Source of the DNA: CAVRCT01 sp963719645
GTDB taxonomy: Bacteria; Pseudomonadota; Gammaproteobacteria; DSM-16500
Assembly (NCBI GenBank): GCA_963719645.1
Contig: CAVRCT010000003.1
Location: 1-64,000, forward strand
Length of the DNA stretch: 64,000 nt
Direction: 5' to 3'
Below the pieces are notes generated by a model, which was not told the origin of the DNA, searched no databases, and worked only from the letters and a program-made list of their open reading frames with translations. Shown here in pieces: positions 62,690-64,000 of the stretch. The position numbers were made by a program, and so were the translations under genes. Numbering within the stretch: position 1 is the first letter of the stretch; each line of letters begins with the position of its first letter.

Positions 62690-62710
62690 TTAGGTTATTT
62701 TATAACCTAA
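62690..62710. promoter_or_regulatory. Operator-like palindrome at a promoter start
   Basis: TTAGGTTAT and ATAACCTAA are perfect 9-bp arms around a 3-base centre. Read on the - strand it begins at about +1 of the promoter TTGACT-N17-TATCTT (62746-62741 and 62723-62718). A further half-site CTAGGTTAG lies near 62767. The position fits repression of the 62084 gene, perhaps by the XRE protein encoded next to it. Confidence 0.6.
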
Positions 62711-62770
62711 CCATATTAAGATAGCACATTTATTGAGCAAAGTCAAGGTTAAAGTAGTGGCCTATCTAGG

Positions 62771-63007
62771 TTAGACAACTAGGTTTCTAATAGCTGGGAA
62801 TAGATCACCTACTTCAATTTTGAGTGTCTTTGCGATTCGAATTAAGTTGATTGCCGCAATATTTCGTTCTCCACGTTCAACACTGCCCATGTATGTACGG
62901 TCAAGCCCAACTTCATAGGCAAAGTTTTCCTGAGAAAAACCTTTTGCTTTGCGAAGCTCTCTGATTCTTTTTCCTAACTTGATTAGTGCTGGATGTTTTT
63001 TGCGCAT
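62771..63007 (-). CDS. XRE-family transcriptional regulator
   Basis: 78 residues, a single Cro/C1-type helix-turn-helix domain: LGKRIRELRKAKGFSQENFA, YEVGLDRTYMGSVERGERNI, with INLIRIAKTLKIEVGDLF. Small proteins like this control restriction-modification, toxin-antitoxin or phage-derived genes. None is certain here, but the operator-like palindrome downstream in its transcription direction makes autoregulation or control of the neighbouring gene plausible. Confidence 0.85.
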   Translation of the reverse strand: MRKKHPALIKLGKRIRELRKAKGFSQENFAYEVGLDRTYMGSVERGERNIAAINLIRIAKTLKIEVGDLFPAIRNLVV

Positions 63008-63078
63008 GGCTATAGAATATGCGCTCTGTACTTATCGAACCACGGACTATAAGTATCATATATGGAGGTAAATCAACG

Positions 63079-63096
63079 TAAGGGTTCTTTTACCCT
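63079..63096 (+). promoter_or_regulatory. Hairpin upstream of the secreted protein gene
   Basis: AAGGGT and ACCCTT surround TCTTTT. The short hairpin lies about 36 bases before the ATG at 63132, within the divergent spacer between the XRE gene and the secreted gene. Upstream, ACTTAT and ATAAGT form another loose inverted repeat. Confidence 0.35.
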
Positions 63097-63131
63097 TAAT
63101 TATGTGTAAATAAAATAGCGAGAGTTTTAAA

Positions 63132-63545
63132 ATGAACAATTCAATTAATTCAACTGTGAAAAAAATCGTCTCATTGCTTTTCCTAATGCTAACAATTCCT
63201 GTTTATGCAGTCTCATTAGTCTACTGTCCCTCTGCCATATTCTGTCCTAACGATGATGACAAGAAATGTGTTCTCAATGAAAACAATCAATTCTTTAAAT
63301 CAAGTGGTGGCAGATATAAAAAAACAGGCGGTACATACATACTTGACAGTGCATTTGAAAGTAACTCAAGGTATGGCCACTCTACGGGTTGCCACTATGT
63401 GCTCGATAATTACTTTACCTTCAATTTAATGAACATTGCCGAACTCCGTCCATTTATTGATAACGGAGCACCATGGAATTGGGATGCGACAAATCGCACC
63501 TGTATTGCTAATGGGAACCCGGGTCAGTGTCCTTTTGCAATGTAG
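63132..63545 (+). CDS. Small secreted cysteine-rich protein, unknown
   Basis: 137 residues with a signal peptide (KKIVSLLFLMLTIPVYAVS, cleavage near 27). The mature part has six cysteines (CPSAIFCPND, KKCVLN, TGCHYVL, RTCIANG, QCPFAM), enough for three disulfides. It resembles small secreted proteins sometimes seen in Legionella and Coxiella relatives, but no family is identified. RBS AGCGAGAG precedes the ATG. Confidence 0.65.
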   Translation: MNNSINSTVKKIVSLLFLMLTIPVYAVSLVYCPSAIFCPNDDDKKCVLNENNQFFKSSGGRYKKTGGTYILDSAFESNSRYGHSTGCHYVLDNYFTFNLMNIAELRPFIDNGAPWNWDATNRTCIANGNPGQCPFAM

Positions 63546-63548
63546 TTA

Positions 63549-63785
63549 TTAAATTTTCTTCTCAAACTCTTTTATCTTCTTTTCGATTTTTTGCTCAAGA
63601 TTGTTGAGTCTATTTTTGATTTCTAATAATTTTTTAGCCCCATTATTTTCATTGGGTAATTTAATGGGGCTTAAAAAGTTTGTAAAATTTGGCAGTTTGC
63701 AAGATGTTTCAGACCATAATGATTCACTCGCATCAAGTGCGATTACGTGCATTGTATCGGATAATGACTTAAGTTTATTTGGCAT
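63549..63785 (-). CDS. Small coiled-coil protein, unknown
   Basis: 78 residues. The C-terminal half is predicted coiled coil (KKLLEIKNRLNNLEQKIEKK, about 52-71), the N-terminal half uncharacterised. The ATG overlaps the stop of the upstream gene by 11 bases (ATGCCAAATAA), so the pair is translationally coupled. No function can be stated. Confidence 0.6.
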   Translation of the reverse strand: MPNKLKSLSDTMHVIALDASESLWSETSCKLPNFTNFLSPIKLPNENNGAKKLLEIKNRLNNLEQKIEKKIKEFEKKI

Positions 63786-64000
63786 GATTAAACTCCGTAG
63801 TGTTTAATTGTTTATTCTGAAATTTATTGAATTGCTCTTCTAATTCTTTAGCTTTGTTAGCTAAATCATGAAAAGCAATACATTCTGTATATGATTTAAG
63901 GATGTCAAACAAAGCTTTTACTTGTTCCGGTGTATTTTCGCCCCGTTCAAGTGAATGCAGTGCGTTCTCACCAATTTCCTTGAATGAATCAAGTGTAATT
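63775..64000 (-). CDS. Partial coiled-coil gene, 5' end beyond the window
   Basis: An open frame on the - strand continues past the window end. The visible 74 residues include DSFKEIGENALHSLERGENT and ANKAKELEEQFNKFQNKQ, predicted helical. It ends within the start of the next gene. Start and family are not visible. Confidence 0.55.
   Translation of the reverse strand, partial: ITLDSFKEIGENALHSLERGENTPEQVKALFDILKSYTECIAFHDLANKAKELEEQFNKFQNKQLNTTEFNHAK

Overview
The window looks like a chromosomal segment of an AT-rich gammaproteobacterium. The gene order of the translation and transcription block is gammaproteobacterial: tRNA-Thr/Tyr/Gly/Thr-tuf-tRNA-Trp-secE-nusG-rplKAJL-rpoBC, then rpsL-rpsG-fusA-tuf, then the S10, spc and alpha operons. 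The pilF-rodZ-hisS-yfgM-bamB-der order, the palindrome-rich spacers and the protein similarities suggest a Legionellales/Coxiellaceae-like, possibly host-associated lineage. That placement is an inference, made without a database search.

Layout. 1-600: dispersed palindromic repeats and the promoter of the tRNA-tuf operon. 600-32950: about 45 genes for the ribosome, elongation factors, Sec translocon and RNA polymerase, almost all on the + strand, with an L10-type leader, several terminators and two clear sigma70 promoters. rpoB carries four separate reading-frame lesions although every neighbouring essential gene is intact. 33000-35900: tandem repeats, a YajQ-family gene and minCDE. 35900-37900: two aldo/keto reductases, the second frameshifted. 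37900-38950: a gene-free kilobase that holds two tandem small-RNA genes with GGA-loop hairpins and Rho-independent terminators; these look like CsrA-titrating RNAs. 38950-50000 (mostly - strand): der, bamB, yfgM, hisS, rodZ, pilF, rlmN, ndk and an MtaD-type deaminase, with a DUF945-like gene inserted on the + strand. 50000-53200: a response regulator/histidine kinase pair and an Ogt-type alkyltransferase.

53200-64000 is an accessory region. It holds an RNase H-like protein, a DUF922-type secreted protein, a molybdenum-carrier-like SLOG protein, an SDR oxidoreductase, a REP-associated tyrosine transposase with its REP palindromes plus a decayed relative, an RHH-like/membrane coiled-coil gene pair, a tandem paralogous pair behind a perfect inverted repeat, a complete IS66-type element (59700-62050) with an 8-bp target duplication, an XRE regulator near an operator-like palindrome, and several unknown small genes, the last cut by the window edge.

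The most interesting signals are the tandem CsrA-sponge-like RNAs, the rpoB lesions, the REP/RAYT family with a non-autonomous derivative, the palindromes whose two arms vary together, and the small unknown operons around the IS66 element.
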